A stretch of DNA of 64,000 bases from Pseudomonas sp. A34-9 (lineage in GTDB: Bacteria; Pseudomonadota; Gammaproteobacteria; Pseudomonadales; Pseudomonadaceae): contig NZ_CP119967.1 in the NCBI RefSeq assembly GCF_029543085.1, positions 2,816,501 through 2,880,500 of the forward strand. The letters run 5' to 3'. The position numbers and the translations under genes are program-made. The notes under the pieces were generated by a model, which was not told where the DNA came from, searched no databases, and saw only the letters and a list, made by a program, of their open reading frames with translations. Of the stretch, positions 54,571 through 62,950 are shown piece by piece. Numbering within the stretch: position 1 is the first letter of the stretch; each line of letters opens with the position of its first letter.

Positions 54571-54999
54571 TCTGCAAGTTGAAGCTGGATGTTTTTTCCC
54601 TTTGATCGGATGTCAGCTAAAAGTGTTTCTGCAAAAGAAGAGAACGAATAAGCAAGGGATGTTCGTGGTTGCCTTCGGTAAAAAACTGCCCTTCACATAC
54701 GGCCAGGTTTCGGTTTGTGGCAGACACTCGAATATCAACTAACCTTTCGTCAACGAGTCGTACTGGCGACGAGCTATATATCCCTTGCGTAGGGGGGGGG
54801 CTTTTTTGATTTATGTTTGGGGCTGAATTTATTGTTTGTAGATGATGTTCTTGATCATGTTTTTGAGCTCCAGTTTTCTGATGGGGCAGTGTGAAAATGT
54901 GTTGTTGATGTTGGTAGAGCAGTGTTTAGAAATAATCAGTTCTGTTAGTTAATTGTTGTCTTAAGAAATAGAGTTTTGGTCGTGCAATAGGGGGAGTAA

Positions 55000-57951
55000 A
55001 TGGCAAATGTAAAGCCAATGATGAAAATGCCTGAGTTTCTGGTCTTTGTAAGAGCGCTCGTTGTAGGGTTTATTGGTGCAGAAGTATGGAGAGTTGCATC
55101 CTATCTTGGTGAAAACTTTGCTCCGCTGTTGCAGGATGTCGCCTTTGTTGTACAGTTGCATATTGTTTTAATCGTGCTAGTGCTTTGTTTTGCATACGCT
55201 TTAACGCGAGGGGCATTTCTCGAGTCTGCAAAAGTAGTTCGTAGCTTTCGAGTCGATTTGTTGATAGCAGTTGGTGTCGGCATATGGGTCAACGAACTCA
55301 TTTCCCCATTGCTGGTAAAGTTTCATATGATATTAAACGCTGTGGATCCATATTGGACACCAGCATTGCTTATCCTACTCTGTACGGTGCTGATGTCGCC
55401 CTTGGTACAGCAGTACTGGCCTAGAACTAAGAAAACAATTCCGCAACTTTATTTTATTGCTGATGAGGAAATATTTGACAAAAGCGAGGACGTGCTTTTA
55501 AGCGAAACTCAGGCCAAGTCGTTCGCTGAAACGGTGCTCGCAAGTGGTGCCCACGCCGGACTTGTTTTCGGAGTAGATGGCCCATGGGGAGTCGGCAAGA
55601 CAAGCTTTCTGAACCTCGCAGAGCGACATTGGGAAAATGCTGAAGACAGGGCAATTGTTGTTCGTTTTGAACCTCTTCGTTACGCCTCAGAGCCAGATCT
55701 TGCAGAGCGCTTGATAAGGGATTTATCAGCTGCAATCCAGCGTGAGGTATTCGCCCCTGAATTTCGACCTGCCGCTTCCCGGTACTCGCGACTAATAAAG
55801 GGCAAAGCAGATATTTCCTTTCTCGGTTTTAAGTTGTCGCTGGAGCCGTCTCAGGAAACCGTAGATGAGCTCCTGGATGATGTTGATGAGGTTCTCAGGC
55901 GTATTGATCGTCGGGTGATAATTGTCATTGATGATCTTGATCGTCTAGACGCAAAAACCATAAATTCAGTTCTATTTGCAACGCGACGTACCTTTAAGTT
56001 GTCGCAGGCGACTTACGTGCTTTGTTATGATACGGAGATACTTGCTGGTAATCATGAAGAGGATTCAAGAGCTCGCGAGTTTCTAGAGAAATTCGTAACG
56101 GTGAAGATTAGTTTATTTGTCGATAGTTCCGGAATTCGGGACTTCTTACTAAGGGACTGGCAGCGTGAGGCTAATCAACTGGGTTCGATCCCTTCTGATA
56201 CGATGGTAAAGTTGGGGGCAATATTGATTGAATTGGCAAGCATACTTAATGGCAATCTTGCCGCTAGCTATCTCCCTCTTGTTGGAAATCTTCGGAAAAT
56301 AAAACGTTTCGTTAACGCCATGCTACTCATGCAGCTCGAACGCAGTGATTTAGCTCGGACAGACTTTAATAAACGTGATCTTATTAATCTTATACTTTTA
56401 CATTTGAGTTATCCTGGGTTGTTCAGGCGTATTTACGCTGAGGAAACGGAGGGGCGGTCAGGGTCTTTCTCGCTTTGTCGTCTCTATGGGCAGTCTGACT
56501 ACAGTAACTCAGCTGAGTTTTCAAAAGAGCTGGATGGACAACCGGAACCTGCTAAGTTTTTATTAAAACAACTTTTTGATGTGGAGACACTCAATCTCCC
56601 CGCTCGTAGAGATGTAGAAGAGGCGGTGTTGGCGACGCGTGCTTGCTTCAATCATGAATCTTTCAGAAATCTAGAGAGCTACCTGAAGCTCATCGTGAGA
56701 TTCGCCACACCAGAACCTCAGAAGACATATGTTCTGTATCATAATGCGGTTGAGCAGGTTCGCAAGGGTGAAGCAATAGATTCAGTTCTTATGTCCCAGC
56801 ACTTTCAGCTAGAGCAGGGGCAGCACTCACATGATCAATTCTGGCGAATATTTGTAAATAGAGCTTATGACGTCACCCCGGCTGTCGCAGAGGATGCATT
56901 TAATACTCTTGTCGGCTACTTGCCTAGATACTCTACAGTTGGATACAAAGATATAGGTTTACGGCAAAGATCTATTTATTCTTTGATTAGGCTTTTAGAC
57001 CGTGCGGGTTGGGGGCAGACAGTTGGAAAGAGGACAGACAATTCACCGGAAAACATCGTTGAAATTGCATGGCGAATTTTTGGCGAGCACACTTACGTGG
57101 GTAAGGGCTTGTTGCAGCAACTTGTTGGGGCCGGTCGTGGGGTTTTAGGATGGAATGACTTGATGTTGTTCCGGCTTCAGTGCTGCGCTGATCGGCAGGG
57201 GCAGGTATATAATCTTCACTCAGCTCTAATAATAAATCAGGATCCAAGTGCGCCTACAAACGGTTCTGTGGAGAAACTTACACTAATGGGCATGAGAAAA
57301 CTCTCTCAAGAAGTTTTTGCTCTATTTAAAGCCGATTACATTGATGCAAAAGTAAATTTTTTCAAAGCAGTCGACATTACTCCCTCTGAGGATTTTCTCG
57401 GTGAAGCTAAATCTATTGTTGATGTGGCTACCTCCACAGGCGAAGAATCACTCAGTAGAAGGGTTTTGTCGGCGCGTTGCGATTTGAAGTCGTTTGTAAT
57501 CTACCAACTTATTAATTCAGCGCTTCCGCACGGGAAGGGGGTAGGGTGCGGTTATTACGATATGGTCGGCAAAAAGGATACTGCGGACATTGCAAGTTTG
57601 ATGAATAAATATGTATTTGAATTTTGCTTCAATCCGGATGTTGACGAAGATAACATTTTTCATTTTGTCGATTACTGCTTGGCTAACTTGAGTAGTTCTT
57701 TCTTCACTGGTTCGGATGAAGCGGGTTATGTTGCTACGAAAGGAGGACTCTTAGCTGGGTTTGATCCAAAAGAAATGCGCCAATACTGGCTCCAGTATCG
57801 AGATATAATCCGTAAAAAAGTTAAAGAGGTCGAAAGTCGATCTGTATTCACATCCGCCTACACTGCCTCCTATAAAGAGGACTTGGATGGAGTTTTTTCT
57901 GTGTTGGACGAGTTTGCCGAAGAGCCTGTGGTCGAGGATGTAGTCAAATAA
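55000..57951 (+). CDS. KAP-family P-loop NTPase with N-terminal membrane helices
   Basis: A 983-residue protein. Four hydrophobic segments lie in the first 140 residues (FLVFVRALVVGFIGAEVW, LHIVLIVLVLCFAYALT, LLIAVGVGIWVNELISPLL, PALLILLCTVLMSPLVQQ). A KAP NTPase domain follows: Walker A FGVDGPWGVGKTSFLNLA near residue 190 and Walker B RRVIIVIDDLDRLDAKTI near residue 305, then DTEILAGN and LEKFVTVKISLF. The long C-terminal half has no recognised motif. KAP NTPases, such as PifA of the F plasmid, are membrane-linked and several restrict phages. GGGGGAG lies five bases before the ATG. The island setting and TIGR04141 neighbour suggest defence; this is untested. Confidence 0.85.
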   Translation: MANVKPMMKMPEFLVFVRALVVGFIGAEVWRVASYLGENFAPLLQDVAFVVQLHIVLIVLVLCFAYALTRGAFLESAKVVRSFRVDLLIAVGVGIWVNELISPLLVKFHMILNAVDPYWTPALLILLCTVLMSPLVQQYWPRTKKTIPQLYFIADEEIFDKSEDVLLSETQAKSFAETVLASGAHAGLVFGVDGPWGVGKTSFLNLAERHWENAEDRAIVVRFEPLRYASEPDLAERLIRDLSAAIQREVFAPEFRPAASRYSRLIKGKADISFLGFKLSLEPSQETVDELLDDVDEVLRRIDRRVIIVIDDLDRLDAKTINSVLFATRRTFKLSQATYVLCYDTEILAGNHEEDSRAREFLEKFVTVKISLFVDSSGIRDFLLRDWQREANQLGSIPSDTMVKLGAILIELASILNGNLAASYLPLVGNLRKIKRFVNAMLLMQLERSDLARTDFNKRDLINLILLHLSYPGLFRRIYAEETEGRSGSFSLCRLYGQSDYSNSAEFSKELDGQPEPAKFLLKQLFDVETLNLPARRDVEEAVLATRACFNHESFRNLESYLKLIVRFATPEPQKTYVLYHNAVEQVRKGEAIDSVLMSQHFQLEQGQHSHDQFWRIFVNRAYDVTPAVAEDAFNTLVGYLPRYSTVGYKDIGLRQRSIYSLIRLLDRAGWGQTVGKRTDNSPENIVEIAWRIFGEHTYVGKGLLQQLVGAGRGVLGWNDLMLFRLQCCADRQGQVYNLHSALIINQDPSAPTNGSVEKLTLMGMRKLSQEVFALFKADYIDAKVNFFKAVDITPSEDFLGEAKSIVDVATSTGEESLSRRVLSARCDLKSFVIYQLINSALPHGKGVGCGYYDMVGKKDTADIASLMNKYVFEFCFNPDVDEDNIFHFVDYCLANLSSSFFTGSDEAGYVATKGGLLAGFDPKEMRQYWLQYRDIIRKKVKEVESRSVFTSAYTASYKEDLDGVFSVLDEFAEEPVVEDVVK

Positions 57952-58008
57952 CTCAGTCAAATGTTTAATACAGTTGTATTGGCTTGTTTGAGGGGATGTT
58001 GAGATCCT

Positions 58009-58031
58009 TCAGGAACGGATCTGTTTCCTGA
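58009..58031. terminator. Hairpin between convergent island genes
   Basis: TCAGGAAC and GTTTCCTGA pair with one bulged base around GGATCT. It lies between the KAP stop and the TIGR04141 stop and could terminate both transcripts, though T runs are short. Confidence 0.5.
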
Positions 58032-58039
58032 GAAATTAA

Positions 58040-59746
58040 TCAGTCCCCTTTGGTTGTTTTTTGAAGAATGGTGTAGCGGAACAATAAACGCATAGCCTTA
58101 CAGATTTTAATGTTTGCATGTGCACTGGTTTTATCAAGAAAACAGGTAAGTTCACTTATTATGCTTAGAAATATATATCCTCGGTGTGAGGCCAAAGCTT
58201 CTAACCATTTTTTGCCACGACTCGACGGCAAGCAGAAATTGTATCGAATTAACTCAGTAATTCTCTGGATCTCGTTTTCAAACACAAACCAGATTACTGC
58301 TGCGTCGAACTCTTGATCAAAATCAATTGCGCCTCGCTTGATGAGTTCAACGGCGTCGCGTGACTGTTCAATATTGTAAATTAGCTCGGGGCTAGTTTCC
58401 GATATCTTGACTGATATGATCTCCCTATCCTTAAAAAGGTCGGCTACCTCTATACGGTATTTCTTCTTACCTCTCTCCAACGACTGTAGTTGTGTGAGTT
58501 GTCGATCTAGAAGCGTATATCCTTGCTCTGCACATTGTTTTTTATTGAAGTAAGATTCGCGATAAATGAGCTTGTCATCGACAGGTTCCTCGGCATCGAT
58601 CTTACGTTGTTTTTCATCGCGCCAATGTATGTAGTCTGCTTCATCGAGTGGTTCCATTAAAACGGTATCGATCGTATCTAGCGAGTGCTTTAAGTAATCC
58701 ATGAACGTCTGGTTGAATTTATACCAATCACCATTCCTTAAAAAATAGTGATAGCCGTCGTAAGCAATCGGTAAGTCGAGTATTTCTTTTAGGTCCTGTG
58801 TGAATACCCCGTGATCACCGCTTTTAAACTGGACGCTCACAGAGTTGATGTCGTCAATGTCCTCATGTTCCATGAGGAAATCGCTGATTTTATCAACTGT
58901 CAGAGAGTTACCGATATGTTTGCGGTGCACTCCTGCTTCACCGGACTTCTTAGCAGAGAGACGATAGTCGTAATCATGGAAGCTAAAGCAAATAGCGACG
59001 CCATACACTTGAAATTCGTCAATTTGAACATCGCCCTGTCGATTTTTTAGGGACGTGAACAGTAGTTCATCAAGTTCGTCACGCAACTCATCGGCAACAG
59101 CTTCCAGCTTTGGAAGGCGGATAATTTCTTCACCTCTCAGACCGGCCTCTATACGATCAAATATTTCTGAAAGATCAAGTGGATTGCGATCCATATCCAT
59201 CTGGATTGAGTCAGCAAAAATGATGTTACGCTCACCCCACAACTCTTTGTCCGATGCTCTGAGTTTTAGATGATCGACCGACTCTCCGGGCTCATAGCCA
59301 TTGGGGTGGAATCGTTGGTAGGAGGATACGTCCTGTCTTTTAGTCCCCGTAAAGTAGCGACTTTTTTTAAGCAAGATCGTGTTTTCATCCGCCATACGCA
59401 CGGCTAGATCGATTCCGAAATCGTACTGAATTAACTTGGACAGATAAAAATGAGCTTTTCCTAGGCTCACCGCGTAGATTTGTTCTGGTTTTTCAATGTG
59501 GTGACTCAGCAGCATCCCAAAATGGAAGGTATTGGTCGGTTTCACGACATCGTCATTGAAAAAATCCTTGTAAGTATCCCACCACCAAATGTCATTTCCC
59601 TTCACCTTCTCGGAGAAATAGAAAGTCATCGAATAGCCATTTGAGATGTGGGTTTTCTGCTGGTGAAGCCCAACGCCGGCTATTTTTTCTACTAGCTGAG
59701 CGAGCTTGGAGTGCTTGACCTTATAGATATTGTAGGTGTTATTCAT
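58040..59746 (-). CDS. TIGR04141 / DUF6119 family sporadically distributed protein
   Basis: The product is 568 residues from the ATG at 59746 (MNNTYNIYKVKHSKLAQLVE), with AAAGGG upstream. Features typical of the family are YNIYKV at the start, IYAVSLGKAHFYLSKLIQYD followed by FGIDLAVRMADENTILLKKS, and YHYFLRNGDWYKFNQTFMDY in the second half, and ARG-rich surrounding positions. This family is patchily spread and often found in defence islands; its activity is unknown. It is convergent with the KAP NTPase gene with 88 bases between stops. The low GC matches the island. Confidence 0.82.
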   Translation of the reverse strand: MNNTYNIYKVKHSKLAQLVEKIAGVGLHQQKTHISNGYSMTFYFSEKVKGNDIWWWDTYKDFFNDDVVKPTNTFHFGMLLSHHIEKPEQIYAVSLGKAHFYLSKLIQYDFGIDLAVRMADENTILLKKSRYFTGTKRQDVSSYQRFHPNGYEPGESVDHLKLRASDKELWGERNIIFADSIQMDMDRNPLDLSEIFDRIEAGLRGEEIIRLPKLEAVADELRDELDELLFTSLKNRQGDVQIDEFQVYGVAICFSFHDYDYRLSAKKSGEAGVHRKHIGNSLTVDKISDFLMEHEDIDDINSVSVQFKSGDHGVFTQDLKEILDLPIAYDGYHYFLRNGDWYKFNQTFMDYLKHSLDTIDTVLMEPLDEADYIHWRDEKQRKIDAEEPVDDKLIYRESYFNKKQCAEQGYTLLDRQLTQLQSLERGKKKYRIEVADLFKDREIISVKISETSPELIYNIEQSRDAVELIKRGAIDFDQEFDAAVIWFVFENEIQRITELIRYNFCLPSSRGKKWLEALASHRGYIFLSIISELTCFLDKTSAHANIKICKAMRLLFRYTILQKTTKGD

Positions 59747-60108
59747 GGCAAGTCCCTTTGGGCGCTGGGCGCGAACACAGTCAAAATCCCATCCCGCAAA
59801 ACCCGCGCAACTCGATCCGGGACAGTTTGGTCGGCTTTGTCGATTGGTTACAAAATCGCATCGCTTTAGCATAGACATGGATGGCTTTTTTTTCCGCCAT
59901 TGACCCGGTGTTACCTGAACTTCACTCGTCGATGTAGGGATGTGACGCAATGAGGTCTCGATAAACGCCTGTGTTTAAAAAGACATCTCCAGACACTCTC
60001 CCAGGCTACACATCCTTGCGCCTTTGCCTACAGCTACGCCAGAATCCGCCGGCTTGTGCGCTTTTGGGTCGGATTCTATTGTGGTCCGGTCGCTGACGAA
60101 TCAGCGAT

Positions 60109-60308
60109 CGGGTTTGGTAGCCCGGCTTAGACTTGGCGCATAGCGTCGCCCGATACAGGCCTTTTTGGGGCTGTGTATTTATGGTGGCCATGCGCAGGGC
60201 GTCTTCGGGCGCGCCGGTTCTCCAAGTCACCGGTCTACCAACCTTCGTATGGCCACCACCCCTTCGTTTGGTAGCGAAAGATGATGGCTCCTTTTCTATG
60301 ATTTGGAG
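60109..60308 (+). promoter_or_regulatory. Candidate structured leader RNA of DUF6124 gene, copy A
   Basis: Pairings that can be traced: hairpin H0 CGGG/CCCG (60109-60112 with 60121-60124) with loop TTTGGTAG. P1 GGTGGCCATGCG (60183-60194) with CGTATGGCCACC (60246-60257). P2 GCGTC/GGCGC closed by a TTCG loop (60199-60212). P3 CCGGT/ACCGG (60214-60218 with 60229-60233). Pseudoknot P4 CTACCAA (60235-60241) with TTGGTAG (60268-60274). GATGATGGC (60280-60288) could replace the 5' strand of P1. CTCC (60288-60291) can pair with the GGAG ribosome site (60305-60308). Every main helix is also possible in copy B with changed bases. The 570-base gap 59747-60316 contains this element. Confidence 0.7.
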
Positions 60309-60316
60309 ATTCACTC

Positions 60317-60676
60317 ATGATCAAGCCAACACCCAACCCGCCCGAAACCGCCTCGGTTTCCCCCTACGAATCCATCGATTCCAGAAAACTCCACGAAGCC
60401 GCCGACCGCGCGCTCGACCATTACCTCTGCCCGCCCGGCTCCACGCCGCCCCCACGTAAAACCCGCGGGATGTATGCCGTGACCGCGGACAACAAAAACG
60501 AAGAGCTGCTGATAGATGCCAGTGAAACACTTGCTTCGGCTCAAACCATTGCGCAGAACGTTGCCAGTCTGTTGCCGGCGTCGCAGCGTCGGGCGTTGTT
60601 GGGGATTGCGCAGTTGATCATGCTCGGGGAGTTGGCGGTGAACCGGGTGTTGGATAATTTGCAATTGCCGGGTTGA
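60317..60676 (+). CDS. DUF6124 family protein, copy 1
   Basis: A 119-residue cytosolic protein (MIKPTPNPPETASVSPYESI). The conserved block SRKLHEAADRALDHYLCPPG and the C-terminal helices ASETLASAQTIAQNVASLLP and RRALLGIAQLIMLGELAVNR identify the DUF6124 family, known almost only in Pseudomonas and often in several copies per genome. Function is unknown. It differs from copy 2 at only six residues, four of them clustered at positions 12-15. GGAG lies eight bases before the ATG and may be sequestered by the leader. Confidence 0.85.
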   Translation: MIKPTPNPPETASVSPYESIDSRKLHEAADRALDHYLCPPGSTPPPRKTRGMYAVTADNKNEELLIDASETLASAQTIAQNVASLLPASQRRALLGIAQLIMLGELAVNRVLDNLQLPG

Positions 60677-60833
60677 TGCGGGTGCCGGGATCACCTGCTG
60701 ATTGATCGGGTGTTCATTCTGGCGCCTTCGCGAGCAGGCTCGCTCCCACAGGGTTTTATGCTGATTGCAGGTGTTGTGTGCGACGCTGAAACCTGTGGGA
60801 GCAGTCGATTATTACCGCGTAGTCTTCGGGTGG

Positions 60834-61223
60834 TTATTGGGGCGCCTCGGGACATTCGCGGGTCCATCGCGTCACGGTCATGTCATTGAATTTCTCACCG
60901 ATGGTATCGACGCGTAGGCAAGTTCCTTTCTTCGCGTAGTAGAAGATGCAACGCGAGCTATCAAACGAGCAGGTATCCAGTTCGAAGAACTCGTGTGCAG
61001 CCAGCTCCTTCTCTACGCCGCTGTATTCATAGCCGTCGTTGGTATGCATCCGCGTCGGGTTCCATCCTTGTTTGACTAGCTTGGACTTTGCCGCAGCCAA
61101 ACGCTCACCGATGGCTATGCCTGCTGGCCCGCGCTTTTCGTTTAGCGCCTGTGAGCCATCGGCAAACGCTGCACTGATACCCATGCAATAAAGTGCGACA
61201 AATACGAGGGTTGAAGCCTTCAT
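60834..61223 (-). CDS. Secreted hypothetical protein with four cysteines
   Basis: The product is 129 residues from the ATG at 61223 (MKASTLVFVALYCMGISAAF, signal peptide ending at AFA). The mature part has IAIGERLAAAKSKLVKQGWN, then two cysteine pairs (DTCSFDSSRCIFYY and GTCLRVD, with TRECPEAPQ at the end), likely disulfide-bonded in the periplasm. I do not recognise the family. It lies between the two DUF6124 modules. Confidence 0.7.
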   Translation of the reverse strand: MKASTLVFVALYCMGISAAFADGSQALNEKRGPAGIAIGERLAAAKSKLVKQGWNPTRMHTNDGYEYSGVEKELAAHEFFELDTCSFDSSRCIFYYAKKGTCLRVDTIGEKFNDMTVTRWTRECPEAPQ

Positions 61224-61293
61224 TTGACAGTTCCTATAGCCAATCTTTAGCTCGACAAAAACTCCGGACATTGGGTGTTCATTCTGGCGCATT

Positions 61294-61482
61294 CGCGAGC
61301 AGGCTCGCTCCCACAGGGTTTTGTGTTGGTCAGGAATGTTGTGTCCGGCGCTGAAACCTTTGGGAACTGGGCCTGAGATATTTGTGTGGGAGCTGCCGGA
61401 GGCTCGGGCCACGATCGGACGATCTTTTGATTTTGATTTGAAAAACAAGGTCAAAAGATCGCAGCCTTCGGCAGCTCCTACA
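61294..61482. repeat. REP units, one interrupted pair
   Basis: A single unit TTCGCGAGCAGGCTCGCTCC at about 61292-61316 follows the same GGGTGTTCATTCTGGCGC lead-in found after both DUF6124 genes. At 61385-61482 an inverted pair has an extra insertion in its left arm (CGGGCCACGATCGGAC). These fill most of the 342-base gap 61224-61565. Confidence 0.8.
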
Positions 61483-61487
61483 TGAGG

Positions 61488-61530
61488 AAAAAGGGACGAA
61501 TTTATTTTTGAACAATAGATCCGTCCCTTT
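61488..61530. repeat. AAAGGGACG...CGTCCCTTT palindrome
   Basis: AAAGGGACGAATTTATTTT and GAACAATAGATCCGTCCCTT are imperfect mirrors. Half-sites of the same motif occur at 26717-26732, 58011-58029 and 62189-62206. Possibly the relic of a small mobile element. Confidence 0.6.
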
Positions 61531-61565
61531 GAATGTTCCTGACGGGGCACCGTATCAAGATCTGC

Positions 61566-62048
61566 CTAGTCGCCCAAATCAACGGCATTACCGCTAGCCC
61601 GGACATAGTAATTATCGAATTCACCGCTTTCGACGAACACGAAGCCATGGCGAGTGTAAAAACGATTTGAAGCGCTTTCCTTGAGAGCCCCCACCTTGAT
61701 GGGACGCCCGATCTCATCAGCCTCTCTGAAAACCCGAGTAAGAACTTCAGAGCCGATTCCTGCTCCTTGAGCACTGGGTATCACATACAAGTGGTCAAGC
61801 AGAAGCTCGCTCTGATGGTCTTTGATTACGACAAAACCGACCAGATCACCTGATACTTCTATGCGGCGTGTGCTGTTAGCGTCGAACCCGCCAAGAAATC
61901 GTTCGCGCGCACGATCCGGGTCAAATCGTCCAAGCCGTTCAAGGCTTTCGCGCATGGCCTCAATCCTGATGGCTACCAGATCTTCCAGGTCGTTATTGGA
62001 AGCTGCACATAAAACGACAGTGGAGTTTTGATCAGCGGAGGCTGGCAT
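61566..62048 (-). CDS. GNAT-family N-acetyltransferase
   Basis: The product is 160 residues from the ATG at 62048 (MPASADQNSTVVLCAASNND), chosen because TTAGGGTG lies eight bases upstream; a start at 62066 is possible. The acetyl-CoA-binding motif is LLLDHLYVIPSAQGAGIGSE, with the QGAGIG loop, followed by KVGALKESASNRFYTRHGFV, the typical GNAT C-terminal pattern. The acceptor is unknown. A TATAAT box at about 62079-62084 on this strand may be its -10 element. It lies between the two DUF6124 units. Confidence 0.85.
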   Translation of the reverse strand: MPASADQNSTVVLCAASNNDLEDLVAIRIEAMRESLERLGRFDPDRARERFLGGFDANSTRRIEVSGDLVGFVVIKDHQSELLLDHLYVIPSAQGAGIGSEVLTRVFREADEIGRPIKVGALKESASNRFYTRHGFVFVESGEFDNYYVRASGNAVDLGD

Positions 62049-62383
62049 AACAAGCACCCTAAACATGGCCGGTCAGTGATTATAGAGAACAGAATCCGCA
62101 TAACCACTACGGCCTCGGTTCAATGGAGGCGATGGCGCCATATCAGCTTCAGGGGGATGTGTTAGCCGGACGCTTACGTCTGTTGGGGAAAGGGGACGGA
62201 TCTGTCGTGGGATCCGAGACGCAATGAGAATTCCGATAAACGCCAATGTTTAAGAAGACATCTCCAGACACTCTCTCAGGCTACATATCCTTGCGCCTTT
62301 GCCTACAGCTACGCCAGAATCCGCCGGCTTGTGCGCCTTGGGGGCGGGTTCTATTGTGGTGCGGTCGCTGACGAATCAGTGAT

Positions 62384-62583
62384 CGGATTTGACCGTCCGC
62401 CCAATATCAAGGCGCGCCAGCGTTCTGCACGTGTTCAGGCATTGTCTGAAATCATGTCGCGGTGGCTGTGCGTGGGACACCTTCGGGTGTGCCGGATTCC
62501 TTGATGTCCGGTCGGTCAACCCGCGTACAGCTGCCACCCTGTTTGTTTGACCGCGAACAGTGGCGGCTCCAGTCATCAAGGAG
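62384..62583 (+). promoter_or_regulatory. Candidate structured leader RNA of DUF6124 gene, copy B
   Basis: Same architecture as copy A with changed bases. H0 CGGA/TCCG (62384-62387 with 62396-62399) with loop TTTGACCG. P1 GGTGGCTGTGCG (62461-62472) with CGTACAGCTGCC (62524-62535). P2 ACACC/GGTGT with TTCG loop (62477-62490). P3 CCGGA/TCCGG (62492-62496 with 62507-62511). Pseudoknot P4 CGGTCAA (62513-62519) with TTGACCG (62547-62553). The competing pairing GCTGCCAC (62530-62537) with GTGGCGGC (62560-62567) is complete here. GCTCC (62566-62570) pairs with GGAGC (62580-62584), covering the ribosome site. Confidence 0.7.
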
Positions 62584-62590
62584 CTTCACC

Positions 62591-62950
62591 ATGATCAAAC
62601 CAACACCCAACCCGCCCGAATCCAACTGCACGTCCCCCTACGAATCCATCGATTCCAGAAAACTCCACGAAGCCGCCGACCGCGCGCTCGACCATTATCT
62701 CTGTCCGCCCGGGTCCACGCCGCCGCCACGTAAAAAACGTGGGATGTATGCCGTGACTGCGGACAACAAAAACGAAGAATTGCTGATTGATGCCAGTGAA
62801 ACGCTTGCTTCGGCTCAAACCATTGCGCAGAACGTCGCCAGTCTGTTGCCGGCGTCGCAGCGTCGGGCGTTGTTGGGGATTGCGCAGTTGATCATGCTCG
62901 GGGAGTTGGCGGTGAATCGGGCGCTGGATAATTTGCAATTGCCGGGGTGA
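62591..62950 (+). CDS. DUF6124 family protein, copy 2
   Basis: A 119-residue paralogue of the gene at 60317, with SNCT instead of TASV at residues 12-15 and two other substitutions. AAGGAG lies seven bases before the ATG, inside the possible anti-ribosome-site hairpin. Near-identity of the coding part against a strongly diverged leader is notable. Function unknown. Confidence 0.85.
   Translation: MIKPTPNPPESNCTSPYESIDSRKLHEAADRALDHYLCPPGSTPPPRKKRGMYAVTADNKNEELLIDASETLASAQTIAQNVASLLPASQRRALLGIAQLIMLGELAVNRALDNLQLPG

Larger units (their letters stand above)
54571..59943. other. AT-rich genomic island interrupting the vre-hxc region
   Basis: From 54571 to about 59.9 kb the base composition falls well below that of both flanks and codon use changes (many AAA, ATA, TTA codons). 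It holds a 429-base AT-rich gap with no gene (54571-54999), a KAP NTPase gene and a convergent TIGR04141 gene. No integrase, tRNA or obvious direct repeats mark the borders. Acquisition by transfer is inferred from composition and from the break in hxc gene order. Confidence 0.7.
59944..60790. repeat. Direct repeat unit A carrying a DUF6124 module
   Basis: A unit of about 850 bases matching unit B at 62218-63065. The two agree closely at 59944-60112 with 62218-62387, over the coding region, and past the stop through the REP unit (GGGTGTTCATTCTGGCGC). They diverge strongly only in the leader segment between. It contains the leader RNA candidate, the DUF6124 gene and a trailing REP unit at 60724-60752. 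Confidence 0.85.

Noticed and set aside
60109..60308. Integron attC-like recombination site
   Set aside because: The paired strands do not show the GTTRRRY/RYYYAAC core sites and no integron integrase is present; the RNA interpretation explains the matched changes better.
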